Positions 12,180 through 24,977 of a stretch of DNA of 64,000 bases are shown piece after piece (within the stretch, counting starts at the first letter, position 1; each line of letters starts with the position of its first letter). The stretch is from Gamsiella multidivaricata (Eukaryota; Mortierellomycota; Mortierellomycetes; Mortierellales; Mortierellaceae). The DNA lies in contig NW_026251828.1 in NCBI RefSeq assembly GCF_025024155.1, positions 1-64,000 of the forward strand. The letters run 5' to 3'. The translations under genes and the position numbers were made by a program. The notes under the pieces were generated by a model. The model did no database searches. It saw only the letters and a program-made list of their open reading frames with translations, and was not told where the DNA came from.

Positions 12180-13950
12180 GGATAGGCAGGAGAGCCAAGG
12201 CGACACGGAAAGGGGAAAGAGCGAGATCAGGAGCAGGCTCGAGAATGGGGGCAGGCGCCAATTGAGTTGACAGGCGACAATGAAGATGATATCCGTACCT
12301 GTATCACCACCATGAAAGCGATTCTCCGGTCGGATATACCTCACTATCACGACACTACCATCAGAATTGTCGAGGAGCAACAACGGATAGTCTCTCAGGT
12401 GATTGTGGAGCTATCAGCACTGGCGCACAAAGCACTGATTTTGGTAAGTTCAGCTGAGAATTGCCAAACACGATGGACATATTCCTGTGGTATTAAGTTC
12501 TTACACTTGATATCATTTTTGTGCTTTAGGCCGTCGATGGACAGTTCTATAACAGCGCTCTTAACTTACACACGGTAACCCAAGACTTTCAGCCTCCGTG
12601 AAACGTTCCCTGACGATTTCATTTCCCATGGAGAGGCCGAACCAATTGTGAACGTCGCACCTATACCTCGTCACCTCCAGGAAGTGATAAGATTCTATGT
12701 CGCTTCACGCCACGGAGCCAGTAACCGTCATCAAGAGTGGAAGGACCCACATATCGAAGAATCTCGCTGCAACTTTATTTGACCTCCGAGAGAGAAGCAT
12801 GAATCCAGCAGCATCTTAAAGAAGCAGTTCAGAAGAGGGCGGAGGAGGAGATCAAGGCCAGAACACTGCCCAGGTTGCATTGGCGGACGCAGATCCTGAA
12901 TCTCTGGGATGAATTGTACAATATTTCGCAGAAAGAAACCCCCAGATTTTCCGAAGAGAGCGAGTCTACGATCGCGCAGCTGGCCTCCTAGAGCTACCGC
13001 GAATCAGCCAGCAAGGATCAGCCGCATATTCCCAATTTGAGCGATCGGCTTTGTGCCTTGGCTCAGCCCTTCTAGTAGCTACAACACTGCACTTGGATGG
13101 CAGGTGAAAGGTGCTCTCGACGACTGTTTTTTGACCGTTGCGACTGAAGCGATTTGGACGCGATAGAGGATATCAGGGCAGCCAAAGAAGAGGACGAGGC
13201 CATCGAGAGCGGGACCCAAGACATGTAAGGCTCCTCCCATAGCATAGTCAAGGCTTTTCAGTCTGTTCTGGTCACCTTCGTTGAATCGCCATGCATCGCG
13301 GGGCGTGTGGATTCGAACTGGGCATAGTCCGCGTTCAAAGGGACATGGTTTACCGATCGATAATATAAGGTCGTCGTGCACCTCACCAACGCGCTCCGAC
13401 TGTACGTCCCCAAGAGGCAAAGACCAGGTGGAATGAGCACCTTGGCAGCAATGGACCATACGCTATTGTGAGCCCCTTGGTCTTGATTAGCAACGCCATC
13501 CTCCGGGCCTTAAGTTACGGCCAGTTCACACGTCGCATGTCCTCCCTCTACCCCTAGGTGCCACCAGCATCGGTGCGCTCATTGTCGCTTGGCGCAGTAG
13601 GGTTTTACGAAGTTCTTTCCTCGGAGCAGGCCGACATTATGGATGCAGCAAGGGGTCCACTGACGAGTGTCACAAAAGTAACGGCCCCGGTTGACAACAT
13701 CGACGCAGACATATTATTTATCTGAATATTTTGTACTGCGAAGCTTGAACTAACTGTGCTAGCTGTTTCCACAGTCATAGCTGCTCCGCAGATGATACCC
13801 ATCAAGGACAGTTGGTGTGTCAGTTGTAAAAGGCATCGTATCTCGCAGGAGATCATTCCACAAGGCGAAGTGCCCCAGACAGGAACTGAAAGTCGCCCCA
13901 GTACTCTCTATCAGGTACGCATGAACGAGCGTCGGCAGTCGAATCGGTGA
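12180..13950 (+). pseudogene. decayed protein-coding gene, family not recognised
   Basis: Several protein-like stretches follow one another on the plus strand but in different frames and broken by stops. Near 12267-12440 a helical segment reads ILRSDIPHYHDTT and VEEQQRIVSQVIVELSALAH. It is followed by a plausible intron (donor GTAAGT near 12443, acceptor TTTAG near 12529) and AVDGQFYNSALNLHTVTQ. Around 12640-12780 a segment reads NVAPIPRHLQEVIRFY; around 12890-13080 another reads IVQYFAERNPQIF and LELPRISQQGSAAYSQFE. Further coherent bits appear to 13620. The pattern is that of a multi-exon gene that has collected frameshifts and stops. I cannot name the family. A minus-strand frame at 13079-13459 is an alternative reading of part of it. 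Confidence 0.4.
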
Positions 13951-14391
13951 ACACGGTCGAAAAAGGGGTAAACGTTTGAGGGGGATTTGTACTGTTGCAG
14001 CGACCGGCGAATTTATCACCCCTTGAACTTGTATATCCTGTTTTCAGAAAGTCTGGCAGAACAGGCTCTGCCGTCTGGCTAAGGAATCCGCACAAAGCCC
14101 AATGACTCCCACGCTGCCGTTGCAATCAGTATCTCTGGCGCATCTATTCTTTTCGATCTCGAACGAAGGAGGCTGACTCAACTCTTATACGGCACAAGCA
14201 ACAAGGCTATCAGCACCAATACTATGCTTTATTCATCATCACCGACCTCGACTATTAGAAGATGCAATAGGAGCCTCTGCATTGGACTATCTGGGCGAAA
14301 TAGGTCTTAATTCGCACGTGACTAGATCCCTGTGAACAAAACAAATCACTTCTCTCAAAGAAAAAAATAAAAACAGACTTCAACACTGACC
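13951..14391. other. intergenic region before RRP43
   Basis: No coding sequence is supported. It should hold the RRP43 promoter. The 40 bases before the ATG at 14392 are A-rich, typical of a fungal 5' leader. Confidence 0.4.
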
Positions 14392-15467
14392 ATGGCCACA
14401 TCAGCAACATCTGTCAGTCAGGCTGCATCGCCTGCCTTTACCTTCTCTGCCTCGACCTTCCAGAAACTACATCCTTCAGAATACTTTCGCAAGTTCGTCT
14501 CTCAAGGAGTGCGCCCCGACGGACGACTCCTCAACAGCTTTCGTCCAACGACAGTTCACTATGGTGTGATCACCACTGCCAATGGCTCTGCCATGGTTCG
14601 CATGGGTGGCACAACCGTTGTATGCGGAGTCAAGGCTGAAGTCACAGAGCCCAAACTGGATGCCCCCAATCAAGGATATCTTGGTGAGTTTTTCTGTCCA
14701 TTATTTGGTCTCCATAATGTGCTGAACAATCGGAGTGGACATTCGTCTGACTTGAACTTTTCCTTCCTGATATATAGTGCCCAATGTGGATCTTTCGCCT
14801 ATCTGCTCGAGTGTGTTTAAACCAGGTCCTCCTAGTGAACAGGCGCAGGTGGTGTCAGAGTCGATCAATCGAGTCTTGAAAGAGAGTAACGTTTTGAATC
14901 TCAAAGATTTGTGCATCGAGGAGGGCAAAGCCGCATGGGTATTATGGGTCGATGTCGTTTGCGTGAGCTATGATGGAAACATTAATGACGCTGCTCTGAC
15001 CGCTGTCATGGCTGCCCTCGGAAACGGTAAGTTCCTTTGTTTCTAGTACCGGCCCGCAACTGCTCGACAAAAACGCTGCATTTTTTTTTGTTCTGACAGT
15101 ATAGGGCATCGACTTTTTGATAGTGCGCATTCGCAAGCCGGCATACGAGGAAGGAATTGTGAAAGTGCCTGGATCAGGAACTGTCAGTAATGAGAACTCA
15201 TTTAAATTGAGCCTGCTCAGGATGCCGCTGAGCTCATCTTTTGCACTTTTTGATACAACCTTGACTCTACTCGCAGATCCAGACTTTGCAGAGGAATCGA
15301 TTGGTATGGGTCAAATCACTGTAACTCTCGATGAGCATGGACAGCTGTGCGCGGTCTCGAAAGTAGGCGCTGCAACGAGTTCGCAGGAAGTACTGAAACA
15401 GTGTGTGATAAGGGCAAGAGAGCGTAGCCAGGAGCTGCGGACCATTATGAGGCAACAGCACCAATAA
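14392..15467 (+). CDS. RRP43: exosome complex subunit Rrp43 (EXOSC8-like, RNase PH fold)
   Basis: Three exons fit: 14392-14683, 14778-15026 and 15124-15467, giving 294 residues. The acceptor at 15123 is needed to keep frame; nearer AGs lead to stops. The N-terminus has the family signature HPSEYFRKFVSQGVRPDGR, then VRMGGTTVVCGVKAEV, PNVDLSPICSS and the WVLWVDVVCVSYDGN strand. The C-terminal part has SSSFALFDTTLTLLADP and MGQITVTLDEHGQLC. This matches EXOSC8/Rrp43, one of the six RNase PH-like proteins forming the ring of the eukaryotic RNA exosome, which processes and degrades RNA in nucleus and cytoplasm. In eukaryotic exosomes this ring is structural and not catalytic. It converges on the AC40 gene, with 140 bp between stop codons. 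Confidence 0.93.
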
Positions 15468-15607
15468 ATTCACTCGATGCTTCATAGATTATTTGTCCAG
15501 AGTAGGATACTTGTATATTTCTTGAAGAAAAGCTTGATATTATGACGAAAAAGAGAAAACATAATGCTAAGTGTGTGTGTGTTTGTATGTATGAGTGTGC
15601 GAAGGGT

Positions 15608-16982
15608 TTATTCAGATTGAAGCGTGGCCTGGAGAGCGCGCTTCACCTGCGCACACTTATCCATGAGCACCTGAACTGCCTGAACCAACAAGTCCTGAGG
15701 TTCAATTGACCCAACAGATTCGATCGTAACTAAACCAAGAAAATGTCACGGATAGGAAGTTAGTTCGATATCAGAATCGACTTCCTTGTCACTGCTGTAC
15801 TGATTCCTGACTTACAGATAAAATGATCGCGGACGCGAGTCAGCTTGACCTTGTTCTCAAACTCGGCATGACGGAGCACTTCCCTTGAAACCGTATCCTT
15901 CCTTGGGTTCACGACCACAGCCTTCTTCACACCGTTCTCCTCGATGATATCGACGACACCCTTGGGGAAGCACGACTGAAACTTGAAAGCCGCCTCGCCC
16001 GTGATATCCCCATTGATCAAGATCTCTGGCAACAGGCGGTATGTTGCTGTGGCAACAGGCGACCACTTGGCATGATCCTGACCCAGACCCTTTTCACAGT
16101 GCACTTCCACGTCGATCTCCTGTCCTGGCCGCAGTTTTGCAATGACAATGTCGTCATGAACGGGCTTAATGGGGCAGTCCTTGAAACGTTCCGCCTGATC
16201 TCCCTTGGGGTCCCAAATCAGATCGCCAGAATAAACACTGGAATGGATATACTTCTTGAGAGGGTCTGTCTCTGCGGGTGAAGCCTGGGGGTTGTGTTTG
16301 CATTTTGCTGTGAGTCGGAAGACGATCGTGTTGAGATCCGTTGATGTGTCGTCCCTGGCTTTGAAATCGAACTTTGTAGGATCTGCCAAGATGGGCACCA
16401 GTCCTAAGCGGTGCGCCAGAACCTCATCCACGACCACTGAGGTATTGTTCATCACGAAAACGTTCGAAATAGCCATTGTTGGGACCTCAGCAATCAAAAT
16501 TCTTCTAAAGGCATTAGCGATGGCTGCGTCGATCCCGACCATGTCGAATTCCATTTCACTCTTCGAGAGTCGGTTAATCTTGATCTTGAAATTCTGTTAT
16601 TGACAATATAAGATATTATAGGCCAAAGCATAGAGTAAGAGATGTTATCCAGACCAAGCACAACCGTTCGTCAGTTGTCAGAGTAGATCGATATCTGTTC
16701 CAGCGCATACCTCCTTGAACTTTTCAAAGTCCCATGCTAGATTAACGCCTGGATAGTTATGAGGAAAGTCGGTAGAGGCAGCCTAAATGGGTAACATTAG
16801 ATAACTGTGTCAGCTGCATACGGACTCTTCCTCCTGTGTCCTTATGCGTGCCTTGAGTTAGTCAGTCCTTGACTGCCATCAACCGAAATACATACGCTGG
16901 TGACACGGTCCCGTTCGACAATAACGCGAGAGCGCAGAGTCTCCATATCATTGTGCTTGAAATTCTTATTTTCTGCGACCAT
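15608..16982 (-). CDS. RPC40: DNA-directed RNA polymerases I and III subunit AC40 (RPAC1)
   Basis: Four exons fit: about 16982-16896, 16782-16712, 16593-15816 and 15729-15608, giving about 352 residues, close to yeast AC40 (335) and human POLR1C (346). The protein shows the alpha-like D domain: FKIKINRLSKSEMEFDMVG, then AIANAFRRILIAEVPTMA, HRLGLVPILADP and the insert domain. It resumes with LPEILINGDITGEAAFKF and ends in a helix (LLVQAVQVLMDKCAQVKRAL) that pairs with AC19. It is the alpha-homologue shared by RNA polymerases I and III and needed for their assembly. The initiating ATG is chosen because the short first exon (MVAENKNFKHNDMETLRSR) continues in frame into the conserved FPHNYPGVNLAWDFEKFKE segment. 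Confidence 0.94.
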
Positions 16983-17231
16983 GACGATGTATATATGGTG
17001 CTGATGCTAGTGAACAATGGAGGCGAAAGATGCGGGCACTGGTAGAGCAGAAAAGAAAAAAGAAAAAACAAAAACAATGCGACGTCAGCAGGACTGTTTT
17101 TATTATATCAAAAAAGGCAGCGCCCATTTTTGGTGGCAACGTTTTGTTGCCACCAACTCTATTTGAAAACAAGGAAAACGATTGGGATCTGAAGTATGAA
17201 GCAAAAGATATTGCAGCGATGCTGGTGGTGT

Positions 17232-20200
17232 TTAAAACCAGGTTTGCTGACTGCCTCCTGTGCCCTGACCAGCATTCGTGGTCCACATCTCTCGTGGATC
17301 CTGGCTTTGTTGTATAAACGGTGGTGGATGGGCCAGATGTGATGGATGAGGGTGAGGGTGGTGGCCAGGATGGTTGTTATTGTAGTTATATGAGGAGGAA
17401 GAGTATCCCGCACGGCTACCCGGTCGACTATTATTGTTGCTGTGAGTTCCGTGACCATAGTACGAACCTCCGCCTCCATAAGCCCTCGAGTTCGTTGGGA
17501 AGGGCAGATGCTGCGACGGGTGACCTGCGTGATGATCCATGGCCGAACTCCGACCGCTGTTGCTGCCGCTTCCGTAGCCGCTGTTGTAGCCGCTCCCTCC
17601 ACCATTGTAATATGAAGGTGAGTGATGCGAGGACGAATATGGCAGATGGCCGTAGTTGTGATGATTGTTGCCAACCATCATTTCCTCGTCAGAGTTCTGC
17701 AGGAGTTCAACGACACCCTCGACTAGCTGGACCATCGCAGGCTGGTCTAGCCAATCCTTTCCCGACTCGATTGCATGGCTCAATAGCCCCTCCATGTCCA
17801 TGCCATCGTTCATAGCCGAGCCAGGGCCTAGATCTAGCCCGACTCCATAGTATCCCAGCTGCGGTGACGGCGTCGATCGGTGGCTGTCATTGTGGCTGGT
17901 GTATCCTTTCCCGTTCTTGGCCTGCTGCTGTTGCTGTTGGTATTGATTGCGTCCCTGCTGTAGATGACTGTTACGGCTCTTGTGGTCTAAAATCAAGAAC
18001 ATCTTTTCAAACCCATCGGCCATAAGCTCCCGTAACGATCTCAGTGTCCGAATCGTCCTCTCTGATCCATTAAACTTCCACCAGTCATCGACCACTAACT
18101 GGTTGTAACCCACGGCCTCGACATCGTTCTCGCCAGCAAAGAGTAGGATCGAGATAGGATCCAATCGGGTGGTGTTTCTCAAAAAGATTTGAGTCTCTCC
18201 AGTCCTGACCTTGGTTGAGAATGCATAGAGCGATCCTGGCTCGGGCACCTGGTCGGCGTATAGCATCTTCTCGCCTCTCATCGAGTTCACCGATCCAGGA
18301 TGTACGATGCACGTGTTATCATGACGAGTGCGATGGATCTTCTTGCTGGTCTTGTACGAGATATTTGGAAACACGCCTGCGCAGATCATGGCACGAAGAA
18401 GGGGAATGCAGTTGGAGTTTTTGTTGTATTCGGCCGGTCCCATTTCGAACGAGTTGCCCTGTTGAAGACGTGCTTGGTATGGTAGACTAGCTACAACGCC
18501 TGACTTCTCAAGTAATCCCAGCAGTTGAGCTTTCGCACGCTTAACATTTTCAAGAGCCTGTCGACTCAAGAAGTTCTGGTCCGTAAAGTTAAACGATGCC
18601 CTGGTTGGGTCGCCACGCTCACCCGTCCGCTCCATCTGTGTTGCCGCTTGAGTCAGCACGTCATTCCAAGCGTTGTAGGCGTTCATCATGGCCAAATGGT
18701 CGCTGTTCAAGTCCTTTGCCCACTTCATCTTGGCGCGATCCGCCTATTTTTGTTTATATTAAGATGCAGAGCACTTGCGGTTAAAATAAACACAGGCTTG
18801 GGGAACCTGGAAACAGAGTGAATATACGTCCGACTCCACCGACATACCTGCTCTTTCTTCATGAGAGGCGACACAAAGACATCCTTCGTGCCCAAGGAAG
18901 CACACAGTGTCAGCACAGGATCCAAACAGCGAAAGACACAGCTCAAAATTAGACAGCGCCCAAAACTGGGCTCTACCGGAAGCGTCGCAAGAACTCTTCC
19001 TAGTGGCGTGAGATTCTCGTTTCGGTCCAAGGCACCGAGGGACGTCAACTGCAGTAATGCGTCGGAGACACTGAGCTGATCTGGAGGCTGGATGGCCTCA
19101 GCCAACACATTAGCGATTTTAGTCGAGCTATCGACAGATTTGATGTGCAGACAAATCTCTTGAAGGTCGGACCGCAGCATCTCCGGGATCGAAAAGGCAT
19201 CCAAGAGTTCGCGCCGCTGCAAAGACATCATGCAGTAATACTGTCCTTCCTGAACGCGGCCAGCGCGTCCAGCCCTCTGCTTCAAGCTTGAGGCGCTGAT
19301 CCAGGTTGACAAGAGCGTCGTCATCCTCTTGGTTGCATCGTAGTTGGTTTCCTTGACCTTGGCGCTGTCGACAACGTGAACCACATCCTGAATTGTAATG
19401 CTGGTCTCGGCAATGTTGGTGGCGAGAATGATTTTTCGCATGTGCGGATCTGGGAGCGGCTCGAAAACCTCTTGCTGCGATATCGATGGCAAGGTCGAGT
19501 GAAGCATGTGAATCTTGTATTTGTTGGCGTCGTTATAGTCAATTCCGAGAGGAGACATATTCAAGAGCTGGCGTTGCACTTCCTGCATCTCCTCCCAGCC
19601 TGGGAGGAAACAGAGAATCGCCCCTGTGGGCGGACTTGTCTTGACAATATGAGAGATCGCCATGGCAATCAAGTATGCAGGGACCTCAGCATCCAGGATT
19701 TCGTCGCGTGGCATCCTGGAAACACGCCTGGCCTGATTCAGAATGCTCTCGGCATAGTCCAACTCACTGTCATCAACATCATCCTCTTCGTCGTCGCTGT
19801 CATAATGCTTAACTGGCCTGTCGGCGTTGGTCGCATGGTGGGGCTGAAGAGGACCCACGGGCTGGATGTTCATCTCCCGTTGAATGTACTTGTTTGTCTG
19901 CTCGTGCCTTGAAAACTGGGCCATGGCCGAGGGAGGATGCTGCCGATACATGGCATCCAGAAGATCGTTCAGAAAGTGTTGCTGGACGGGGAAGGTTCGA
20001 CCCGGGACAGAAATGGACGGGCACTGCCCATCCCTGAAGCCTTCCCCGAAATACGATGCAAATAAGCCAGTATCGATGGTCGCACTCATGAGGATGAGTT
20101 TGATAGCAGGAAGTCCCCTGGCTCGACGCTCGCGCTGCATCTGTCGCAATAAAACCAGCAGGAAGTCCGTGTCAATGTCACGCTCGTGAACCTCGTCGAC

Positions 20201-22288
20201 TACAATGTGGCTCACACCTCTGAAGGGATCGTGAGGTGCGGCTCCAGAGCCGTCAGATCCTGCCGTTACAGATACGCCAGCGCCGCCTTCGTTATGCATC
20301 ATTCTCAAAAAAATACCGGTGGTGCAGTATAAAATCGAACCACCAGATGTTGGGGGCTGACTGTCGAACCGAACCTGGTAGCCAACTGATTGACCGACTC
20401 GCTCTCCTCGCTCAACTGCAACACGCTGTGCAACAGAGATGGCAGCGATCCTGCGAGGTTGGGTGCAGATGATGTTGCAGACTCCACCTTGACGGTTCTT
20501 AATATAGTCCTCCAGAACGATCTGCGGCAGCTGGGTCGTTTTTCCGCATCCAGTCTGACCTACTAGTACAATGACATCGTTCTCCCGGATTTTGCTGGTG
20601 ATCTCCTCTGCGTACTGTGCGATTGGTAGGGCTGCTCTGCTCTCGCGAAGTTTGGCCAACGAAGGATTTTTCTGGTACGCAAGATACTGATCGTAGAGGC
20701 GCGCAGATTTTCCTGCCACTTGATCCGTATCCAGTTTGCCGACCAAATGACGATTGTGTCTTCTACCGTTGTTGATTTGAAATCGCTGTTGCCCTTGTTG
20801 CTGTTGCTGTGGCGAATGCTGCGAGTGAAGCTTATTTTTCTCGCTAGCCAAGTCTGTCGAGACCTTGATATCCAGCTGTGGACGCCGAACGGTGAAGAAG
20901 GGCTGACGACTGAGGTTGCTCAACATGTATTCGATATCCTGCCGCATGTTCTCGTCCATTCCGACATGGATGTTTGGTGCGGCTCTGACCACATCTGCAT
21001 GCTTGCCTTTGCTGTCCTTTGTAGAGTCGAATTGCTGCCAAATTGCCTGCGACTCTTTCTTCATGTTAATGGCGGCGTCGACATAGGCATGGTGCTCCGC
21101 CTCCTTCTTGCTTCGCTTCTTACCGATACCCATAACCCGATCCTGGACAAACAATTCTGCTTGCCACAGTGCCTGATGAGTCTTTCCTGAGCTGTGATAG
21201 TCGATGTAGGGCGGTCCCAGAGAAAAGGTGCGGATGTAGTAATCGACAAACTTTTTCGCAGTCTCGATGGTAAATCCCGACTCTTCGATCGATCCTGCCT
21301 GCGGCAAAATGGCGTCTGCTCCTCGAGCAATTGCGGTCTGTTGGAATTGTGCAGCCGCTCCCAACTCGGCTTCCTCGATGCTTTGTCCCTTACCCACACC
21401 CACAAGGCCGTCGTACTTGAGGATCGAGGTAACCGTCTTGGTATTGGGATCGACCTTGTTGTCGTATTTTGGCAAGCCGAGCTTCTTGTTGGTGAAAAAA
21501 TTGACTGCCCAATCCTTTGGCGACTTTGCAATGTTCTTTTTGCCGCGCCCGTAGTGGCGATAGTACTCAATCAACGAGTGCTTTTCGAGTTGGTAGCAGA
21601 GATCGAGCGCGCAGATTTTTTCAGCTTCCTTTTTGTTCTTGCCATCGCCGCAGCCGATAATGATTAGATCGGGATCAGGAGTCTGGACTTTAAACTCCAT
21701 TCTGACCCAGTTCATGGGCAATCCTGGGATAGACACGATCTCGAACTGGGGCGGGGGTTCAATTGCCCTGCAGATGAATTGAAGGTAGTTCTTGGGATTG
21801 TCCCACCATCGCTCGCCCTTTTCTGCTATGCTGTCAGAGTGATCGGTTTTGTAGGTGGTATCCAGATGGTGTTGGTCGTAGAGATAAATGCGCTCCTGCT
21901 TGACAGGAGGAGATGCGGCAGATCGACCTCCAGCTCCTCCACCTCCTCGACCGCCTCCTCGACCGCCACGCCCGCTGAGCCTGTAGGTCGAACTGTTATT
22001 GCTGTTGTTGCTATTGCGGCCATTTCCAATGCTGTTATGCTGGTGATTGTATCCTCCCCTGGCATGGGATGATCCACGTCCGGGAGGGTTCCAGTTGCTC
22101 TCGGTCGGGGCATCAGTGTGGTCCCATGATTGATGGCCGCGGTGTGGTGGATGATAGGGAGAAGAAGAATTAGACGGTGCGTTGTCAGCGCTAGGACATG
22201 GTCGTAGATAGTGTGGGTGGTTGGGATTGTTGACGTTGCTATTGTTGTAGTTGGGTGTTCGATGCGGTGGTTGATAGCGCGGTGGCAT
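17232..22288 (-). CDS. DEAH-box ATP-dependent RNA helicase with dsRNA-binding domains (DHX9/DHX36-like)
   Basis: Two exons fit, 22288-18848 and 18743-17232, giving 1650 residues from the ATG at 22288 (the upstream extension in frame starts at a non-ATG codon). The N-terminus is Asn/His/Pro- and RGG-rich. Three dsRBD-like segments follow at about residues 165-237, 257-320 and 342-410. The helicase core has Walker A GQTGCGKTTQ (about 577-586), motif II DEVHERD, motif III SAT and motif VI QRAGRAGR. After these come HA2 and OB-fold regions (FPNISYKTSKKIHR) and a long C-terminal Gly/Tyr/His/Asn-rich tail. Such enzymes unwind RNA or RNA-DNA structures in transcription, splicing or translation. The dsRBDs point to DHX9 or its relatives; the RGG and prion-like ends suggest RNP granule association (inference). 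Confidence 0.92.
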
Positions 22289-22929
22289 CGTTGAAGTAAT
22301 CTGCGAAGGCTTCTTGAGGAAGTGCGAAGAAGGCGACCCGGAAGACAACTTGATAGCGCAAAGCGTATGCTAGGCAAAATCTCTGTAAGCAAGGAAAAAA
22401 AATGGAAAAGGATGCTATGGTCAGATCGAGAATTTGAATCGGAAGAAACGTTGTTTGTGTGTTCGGGACGAAGAGCAAGGACGTGTATGTGCGTGTGAAT
22501 GATGGCTGAATGTAGTTGCATACCTACAAGGATGGAATGGATAAAAAAAATAGGATAAACAATGCCAATTGCTTATTTCCATGCGATGAAGAAGACAGGC
22601 CTGTGAAGAGGAGGAGTAGGGATGATCGAAGGTGGAGTGGAGAGAAGTGGGAGTGCGGTCTAGGTGTGGATCGTAAAAGATCAGTTATTGTGAAGGGCGT
22701 GCAATTAAGGGACTGAGAGACCATGCATTTAGAGAACGGAGAATGACCGCAAAACACAAATTGGTGGCAAAAAAAATCCGTGGGTCTAGCGCGGGCGGTT
22801 GTGGATGTTTCAGGCCTCGCCTATAAAAAAAACTGGTATCCAATGGCTTGTTATGAGTTTAGCGCGATGAACCTAAGCTGTAGGCCCAAGACACCATAGC
22901 AGAATTGCATTAATAAGAGATCTAGTGCG
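22289..22929. other. helicase promoter side, intergenic
   Basis: This is the upstream flank of the helicase gene. It is purine-rich on the plus strand from 22600 to 22660. No coding sequence is supported. Confidence 0.4.
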
Positions 22930-23545
22930 TTCAATCCTGACGACCAGATACTGCTCAATGCTGCCCTGGCCAGCCATTCCCTTGAAACGAGTTCATCTTT
23001 CGCCTGGCCAAGACAGGAACTAGGCTATGATGCCAAAAATACTTCACTCGAGTCCTACACTTCTAGCGCACTCTCGATCGAGAAGAGCATACCTTCACCT
23101 ACGCCAAAGGTTAGATAACCAGCAGGGAAGGGACCGGCAGCTACGCCTGGAAAGACGAACATGCTATTGACAACCGAGTCATTATCCTCGCTCTCGATAT
23201 TTTTGAAGTATCCGCCGTTGAACTTACAGACACATGGTTTCTGAATCGATATCTCCTGAACATAGAGGCTTACAAGAAGGCGATATTAATTGGTGAGACG
23301 GAAATTGAAGCAAGTTGATCTTCTGGCGTCAAGGCTAGCCAATCTATCTAAAGGACTTGCTGCCCACATCAAGCACGGCAACAGCGACGCTATTCAAAAA
23401 ATACATTAAAGCGAGTTCAACGGTTTGGTGGATCAATTTCTGGAGATGGTAAAAAGAAGTCTGAGAGAGAAAAGGGGTCCGTTGGATTTGGTCGCTCAAT
23501 ACTAAGATTGCCTTGACATCCATGCACAGCTTCTTTGTCAAGTTT
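22930..23545 (+). pseudogene. decayed coding remnant, family not recognised
   Basis: One stretch reads as ordinary protein: around 23150-23310 the plus strand gives AIDNRVIILALDIFEVSAV followed by ELTDTWFLNRYLLNIEAYKK before a stop. Downstream segments to 23540 read as helical coding in shifted frames. Stops and frame changes occur on both sides, so it cannot be an intact gene. I do not recognise the family. It may be the upstream part of the decayed element at 24.9-25.7 kb, or unrelated. Confidence 0.3.
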
Positions 23546-24977
23546 TTATTTTTATTTTTATTTTCGCGATAAGTCTTTACTTGGTCTTTAGTTCATTAGT
23601 CCATTCCGATTATCTGCATCTACTTTCGACGTTTATTTGGACAGATGTTAGGCATGGCCGCTCGAGAACGTCGTCGTCCGCGTTCATGGGTTTGATACCT
23701 CCATGTGCCGCTCTAGCTACCGTCGTCAGGGGATGGGGTTACTCTATTACGCCGCAGGATTCGTGTTCAACATCGGCATATTCTTTGCTCATGAGATATC
23801 TTTTCTTGAATGACACATTGATCCGTACCCTGACGGAATCTAGAGCCAACTCAGGTATCCATAGATGAGTCCACAGTGTTCAGGACTTGCCCCAGGTTTA
23901 CAAAATGACCCTTCGCTTAATGTCAGTAGCCTAGACAATGTGCTGCTTTGTGGACATCGCTTCGTTGTCCTACTGTGCATTTCCTCTTTCATAGCGAGAG
24001 GCACAATTCGGTCAATTATTCTTTCAGTGAGATGCTCTTTCATCTTCCGTCAGGATTAACGCAAGCAGAAGAGTGCGTGCCTCAGATGCGCTAGTGCATC
24101 CTCCGACTCACGTAATCAACCCGGTATCTGTTACTGTTGTGATGCGCCGGGCTAAGTGCTGCAATTTTCTGATATCTGAAATACCATGCGAAGAGGATGG
24201 TTTTGGCGTTTCTTGTCAAGAATGCGAGAGAGCCCCATTTGATCATTGAGGCTGGCCACAGTCTCTAGAGCCTTCTGAGGTTCACTAGTGAGGAGTCTAA
24301 GTCTGTTCTCCAATTTTGCTTCGTGTAATTCACGCCCAGTTGATTTTTGGGCCGCCAAGTTAAGCATAACGCATAGGAGGATTAGTATGAAAACAACATG
24401 TATGTCGAAATTTCAGACGACACACGACATAAATATCATAATACGAAGCACACTCCTGACTTAGCGAGCAAGTAATGATCTGAGGAGCGGATGCCATGGC
24501 CAATGCCTGTGTGGGGGAAATATCAAGGAACCACAGGCGCATCCTTTCCAACGCGTAGCAGTAGCCGGTCGGGCATGCCGACTTTTGTGGGTTAGGTTGC
24601 CCTGATTCTTGCCGGCCAGCTGCATATGCAACACCACCAAGCTGGGAGAGAAGATGCGACAAAGTAGCCCAGAGAGTGCGAGCAGTGCAGGTGCGCGCCA
24701 TCGATTGAAGAAAGGGATGTCGAGCGAGCACGATCAGATCAGTCTATTTTGGCTCCCATCTCCCAGCCTCCTAGCAAATGGCGTTCGTGCCAGAGAGCGG
24801 CTTCAAGGACGCGCATTTTACCATAACCGAGCATATGCTTATCCAAGCTTTGTTTGCTGACCGCAACCAAGCCAAGCAGGATATGGTCGTCAACGCACTG
24901 GGAGGAAATAAGGCACAGACGCTAGATCAAGCATCCAGGCACCCAGGAGACTTGTTCTTTAGCCTCCAGATTTTAAG
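23546..24977. other. gene-poor stretch with unassigned open frames
   Basis: Open frames exist on both strands (24152-24367 and 24360-24731 minus; 24778-25131 plus) but none has a recognisable domain, good neighbours or splice support. The minus-strand segment at 24152-24360 reads plausibly (STGRELHEAKLENRLRLLTS) and may be a remnant. The sequence is most easily read as decayed DNA. Confidence 0.35.

Noticed and set aside
13290..13340. tRNA-like T-arm (reverse complement AGTTCGAATCC)
   Set aside because: No acceptor stem or anticodon arm can be paired at the right distances.
13079..13459. Minus-strand open frame of 126 codons
   Set aside because: Overlaps plus-strand remnants of the decayed gene and has no recognisable domain.
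24360..24731. Minus-strand Cys-containing open frame that could be a small secreted protein
   Set aside because: No clear signal peptide or family, and neighbouring sequence is decayed; left as unassigned.
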